From Petrosia ficiformis (Eukaryota > Porifera > Demospongiae > Haplosclerida > Petrosiidae), in the NCBI GenBank assembly GCA_947044365.1, contig OX345639.1, positions 6,133,718-6,197,717 on the forward strand: a DNA stretch of 64,000 nucleotides, in the 5' to 3' direction. Positions within the stretch are counted from its first letter, which is position 1. Each line of letters starts with the position of its first letter. Shown in pieces: positions 58,871-64,000 of the stretch. The position numbers and the translations under genes were made by a program. The notes below the pieces were generated by a model that did no database searches, was not told the origin of the DNA, and was given only the letters and a program-made list of their open reading frames with translations.

Positions 58871-61800
58871 TGTTCTGGTAACCGATTTAGTAATAACCGA
58901 TTTGGCGATCGATCTGGTAATCGATTTAGTAACCGATTTGGTGATTGATCTGGTAACTGATTTAGTAACCGATTTGGTGATCGATCTGGTAACAGATTTA
59001 GTAACCGTTCTGGTAACCGATTTGGCGATCGATCTGATAACCGATTTAGTAACCGATTTGGTGATCGATCTGGTAACCGATTTAGTAACCGATTTAGTGA
59101 TCGATCTGGTAACCGATCTGGTAACCGATTTAGTAACCAATTTGGTGATCGATCTGGTAACCGATTTAGTAACCGATTTGGTGATCGATCTGGTAACCGA
59201 TTTGGTGATCGATCTGGTAACCGATTTAGTAACCGATTTGGCGATCGATGTGGTAACCAATTTAGTAACCAATTTGGTAACTGATTTAGTAACCGATTTA
59301 GTGATCGATCTGGTAACCGATCTGGTAACGGATCTGGTGATCAATCTGATAACCGATTTAGTAACCGATTTGGTGATCGATCTGGTAACCAATTTGGTGA
59401 TCAATCTGGTAACCGATTTAGTAACTGTTCTGGTAACCGATTTGGTGATTGATCTGGTAACTGATCTGGTAACCGATTTAGTAACCAATTTGGTAACTGA
59501 TTTAGTAACCGATTTAGTAACCGATTTAGTAACTGATTTTGTGATCGATCTGGTAACAGATTTAGTAACCGATTTGGTGATCGATCTGGTAACCGATTTA
59601 GTAACCGATTTAGTGATCGATCTGGTAACCGATCTGGTAACCGATTTAGTAACCAATTTGGTGATCGATCTGGTAACCGATTTAGTAACCGATTTAGTGA
59701 TCGATCTGGTAACCGATTTGGTGATCGATCTGGTAACCGATTTAGTAACCGATTTGGCGATCGATGTGGTAACCGATTTAGTAACCAATTTGGTAACTGA
59801 TTTAGTAACCGATTTAGTGATCGATCTGGTAACCGATCTGGTGATCGATCTGATAACCGATTTAGTAACCGATTTGGTGATCGATCTGGTAACCCATTTA
59901 GTAACCGATTTGGTAACTGATTTAGTAACCGATTTAGTAACCGTTCTGGTAACCGATTTGGTGATCGATCTGGTAACCGATTTAGTAACCGATTTGGTAA
60001 CCGATTTGGTGATCGATCTGGTAACCGATTTAGTAACCGTTCTGGTAACCGATTAAGTAACCGATTTGGTGATCGATCTGGTAACCAATTTGGTGATCGA
60101 TCTGGTAACCGATTTAGTAACTGTTCTGGTAACCGATTTGGTGATTGATCTGGTAACTGATCTGGTAACCGATTTAGTAACCAATTTGGTAACTGATTTA
60201 GTAACCGATTTAGTAACCGATTTAGTAACTGATTTTGTGATCGATCTGGTAACCGATTTAGTAACCGATTTGGTGATCGATCTGGTAACCGATTTGGTGA
60301 TCGATCTGGTAACCGATTTAGTAACCGATTTGGCGATCGATGTGGTAACCGATTTAGTAACCAATTTGGTAACCGATTTAGTAACCGATTTGGTGATCGA
60401 TCTGGTAACCCATTTAGTAACCGATTTGGTAACCGATTTAGTAACCGATTTAGTAACCGTTCTGGTAACCGATTTGGTGATCGATCTGGTAACCGATTTA
60501 GTAACCGATTTGGTAACCGATTTGGTGATCGATCTGGTAACCGATTTAGTAACCGTTCTGGTAACCGATTAAGTAACCGATTTGGTGATCGATCTGGTAA
60601 CCGATTTAGTAACCGATTTAGTAACCGATTTGGTAACCGATTTGGTGATCGATCTGGTAACCGATTTAGTAACCGATTTGGTGATCAATCTGGTAACCGA
60701 TTTGGTGATCGATCTGGTAACCGATTTAGTAACCGATTTGGCGATCGATGTGGTAACCGATTTAGTAACCGATTTAGTAACTGTTCTGGTAACCGATTTG
60801 GCGATCGATCTGGTAACCCATTTAGTAACCGATTTGGTAACCGATTTAGTAACCGATTTGGCGATCAATCTGGTAACCCATTTAGTAACTGATTTGGCGA
60901 TCGATCTGGTAACCGGTTTAGTAACCGTTCTGGTAACCGATTTAGTAACCGTTCTGGTAACCGATTTGGTGATCGATCTGGTAACCGATTTAGTAACCGA
61001 TTTAGTAACCGATTTGGTAACCGATTTGGTGATCGATCTGGTAACCGATTTAGTAACCGATTTAGTAACCGATTTGTTGATCGATCTGGTAACCGATTTG
61101 GTGATCGATCTGGTAACCGATTTAGTAACCGATTTGGTGATCGATCTGGTAACCGATTTAGTAACTGATTTAGTAACTGATTTTGTGATCGATCTGGTAA
61201 CCGATTTAGTAACCCATTTGGTGATCGATCTGGTAACCGATTTAGTAACCGATTTGGCGATCGATGTGGTAACCGATTTAGTAACCAATTTGGTAACCGA
61301 TTTATTAACCGATTTAGTAACCGATTTGGTAACCGATTTGGTGATCGATCTGGTAACCCATTTAGTAACCGATTTGGTAACCGATTTAGTAACCGATTTA
61401 GTAACCGTTCTGGTAACCGATTTGGTGATCGATCTGGTAACCGATTTAGTAACCGATTTGGTAACCGATTTGGTGATCGATCTGGTAACCGATTTAGTAA
61501 CCGATTTGGCGATCGATGTGGTAACCGATTTAGTAACCGATTTAGTAACCGTTCTGGTAACCGATTTGGTGATCGATCTGGTAATCGATTTGGTGATCGA
61601 TCTGGTAACCGATTTAGTAACCAATTTGGTGATCGATCTGGTAACCGATTTAGTAACCGATTTGGTGATCAATCTGGTAACCGATTTGGTGATCGATCTG
61701 GTAACCGATTTAGTAACCGATTTGGCGATCGATGTGGTAACCGATTTAGTAACCGATTTAGTAACCGTTCTGGTAACCAATTTGGCGATCGATCTGGTAA

Positions 61801-62893
61801 CCCATTTAGTAACCGATTTGGTAACCGATTTAGTAACCGATTTGGCGATCAATCTGGTAACCCATTTAGTAACTGATTTGGCGATCGATCTGGTAACCGG
61901 TTTAGTAACCGTTCTGGTAACCGATTTAGTAACTGATTTTGCGATCGATCTGGTAACCGATTTAGTAACTGATTTGGCGATCAATCTGGTAACCCATTTA
62001 GTAACCGATTTGGCGATTGATCTGGTAACCGATTTAGTAACCGATTTGGCGATCGATCTGGTAACCGATTTAGTAACTGATTTGGCGATCAATCTGGTAA
62101 CCCATTTAGTAACCGATTTGGTAACCAATTTAGTAACCGATTTAGTAACCAATTTGGTGATCGATCTGGTAACCGATTTAGTAACCGATTTGGTGATCGA
62201 TCTGGTAACCGATTTGGTGATCGATCTGGTAACCGATTTAGTAACCGATTTGGCGATCGATCTGGTAACCGATTTAGTAACTGATTTGGCGATCAATCTG
62301 GTAACCCATTTAGTAACCGATTTGGTAACCGATTTAGTAACTGATTTAGTAACCGATTTGGTGATCGATCTGGTAAATGATTTAGTAACTGATTTGGTGA
62401 TCGATCTGGTAACCAATTTGGTGATCGATCTGGTAACCGATTTAGTAACCGATTTGGCGATCGATCTGGTAACCGGTTTAGTAACCGTTCTGGTAACCGA
62501 TTTAGTAACTGATTTTGCGATCGATCTGGTAACCGATTTAGTAACTGATTTGGTGATCAATCTGGTAACCCATTTAGTAACCGATTTGGCGATCGATCTG
62601 GTAACCGGTTTAGTAACCGTTCTGGTAACCGATTTAGTAACTGATTTTGCGATCGATCTGGTAACCGATTTAGTAACTGATTTGGCGATCAATCTGGTAA
62701 CCCATTTAGTAACCGATTTGGCGATCGATCTGGTAACCGATTTAGTAACCGATTTGGCGATCGATGTGGTAACCGATTTAGTAACCAATTTAGTAACCGT
62801 TCTGGTAACCAATTTAGTAACCGATTTGGTGATCGATCTGGTAACCCATTTAGTAACCGATTTGGTAACCGATTTAGTAACCGATTTAGTAAC
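58871..62893. repeat. 12-bp satellite array, about 4 kb
   Basis: Basic unit GGTAACCGATTT, with the frequent variants AGTAACCGATTT and GGTGATCGATCT. A common 36-bp order is these three in turn. There are no stops in one frame of each strand, so open frames of more than 700 codons appear. On plus they read as a four-residue V-T/I-D-L repeat and on minus as K/R-S-V/I-T. They mostly lack an ATG. Higher-order duplication is visible: the block beginning at 60681 recurs at 61665, a shift of 984 bp (82 units). About 335 units in all. Confidence 0.97.
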
Positions 62894-64000
62894 CAGCGTG
62901 TTGTAATAACAAACGGGATTGCTTCTAAGAGAAGATAGTAAAGATGATAAGTAGATAACTAACTATATACCTACAATTATACTACATGTGTACTTCAGTT
63001 ATGATGTTGCTAGTTTGCAAAAGTCTGATGTAACTGAATCTGAATCAGATGATTGCCAATAACAGTAGTGGTTGGCAGGACTGCAGTGAAGTCTGGTTTC
63101 TTCTCACACTCAGTCTGGTCATAGATATTATATCTATGGTCTGGTTGTGAATCTGATGCTTGTGTTTCGTCAAACATTTAGTATAATAAATCACGATCGC
63201 TAGCACTAAGTTATTAGTAAGTTTGCATACCTTTCCTAGCTGTCCCGATATGACATCAGGATACTTAGCACCCGAAAGAGAAAGTTATAATAAGAATATA
63301 ATAAGAATGTATAGTCTGAACCTGTGAGAAAGCAATCATAGGGATGGCCCAGTGGGCCATAAAAATACAGTAAACACATGTAACAAAACAGTATAGGTTT
63401 AAACACAAACTATACCTTCTAGCAGATGAGAGTAAGATACGAATTAACATTCCTAGAAAATCACCGTAATAATATGCCATTGCATGTATAGGAATTTCAG
63501 TAATGGATATTGCTGTAGCATAGAGATAGGCCTTGTTTTCTTCTCTCTAACTCAACTATAACTGAAGGTTTCCAAAATGATATATCATGCATTGTAAAAT
63601 AATTTGAGGAAATTGTTTTAGAAAATATAAAGGATCCAATGATAAATCTATTTCAATGGTAAATTGGGAAGATCATTTCTGCACTCTACACTACACTGTG
63701 CCTTGCAGCATGAGTACTTTGATGTGTCTATTTGTCAAGATGAGGTAATGTAACATTCGTTGTTTTAACCGAATAATGGTTACTTCAGTTGCTCAATAAA
63801 TGATCATCAACAAAGAATCTTGCATGCATTACTTGTATACCAAAACATAAAGTAATTTATTTCTTGTAAAGCATTGGAATAGCTTTCACCATTATACATT
63901 ATAATTATAATTACATGTATCTCTCTGGGAAGCAATCTCCATGCAGTAACCAGATAATTTATATGAACACCAGTGGAACATGCAAAAGACTTCACATTTT
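62894..64000. other. Right-edge region without a supported gene
   Basis: About 63310-63365 carries the right end of a family C MITE (GAAAGCAATCATAGGGATGG). A possible small minus-strand exon (ATG at 63478-63480 to a GTATAG donor at about 63415) encodes MAYYYGDFLGMLIRILLSSA, but no partner exon is convincing. Otherwise I see nothing. Confidence 0.4.

Noticed and set aside
58839..62906. Open frames of 326-774 codons on both strands
   Set aside because: They are the 12-bp satellite read in its stop-free frames. The longest ones start at TTG or GTG, and the protein would be a four-residue repeat with no homologue.
63416..63480. First exon of a new minus-strand gene
   Set aside because: It has an ATG and a GTATAG donor, but no partner exon with supporting similarity. 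Kept only as a note.

Overview
This is a eukaryotic, clearly metazoan window. It is AT-rich, its genes are split by GT-AG introns, and it encodes animal-type proteins: a semaphorin, a VWC-domain receptor-like protein, exportin-1 and mitochondrial DLST. The compact multi-exon genes, the dense small non-autonomous transposons and the very frequent palindromic hexamer TACATG suggest an early-branching animal, most likely a demosponge. That assignment is inference from gene content and style, not from a marker gene.

Layout. (1) 1-296, minus: first two coding exons of a gene leaving the left edge, resembling the N-terminus of a subfamily-D ABC transporter. (2) 1158-5082, plus: seven-exon type I membrane protein with an IGFBP-like head, VWC modules, a Thr/Gln/Pro stalk, a SEA-like region and one TM helix. 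(3) 5697-29621, minus: complete 30-exon exportin-1 (XPO1/CRM1) with introns full of minisatellites and MITEs. (4) 30343-32748, minus: intronless semaphorin (signal peptide, sema, PSI, TM, tail). (5) 32873-56232, plus: complete 14-exon DLST, the E2 subunit of 2-oxoglutarate dehydrogenase, diverging from the semaphorin across only 124 bp. (6) 57140-57537, minus: three C-terminal exons of a CCDC167-like tail-anchored coiled-coil protein; its first exon was not found. (7) 58871-62893: about 4 kb of a 12-bp satellite. (8) 62894-64000: no supported gene.

All exon structures were built by reading splice sites and checking phase. The summed coding lengths divide by three: 587 aa for the VWC protein, 1085 aa for XPO1 and 476 aa for DLST. 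The genes are unrelated housekeeping and cell-surface functions, and no operon-like logic is seen.

The most unusual signal is in the non-coding DNA. At three exon edges the splice site and adjoining codons are themselves duplicated: a 24-bp array at an XPO1 donor, a roughly 75-bp array at a DLST acceptor, and a single copy of another XPO1 acceptor. About ten families of short inverted-repeat elements recur through introns on both strands. No CRISPR, rRNA or intact tRNA gene was found.
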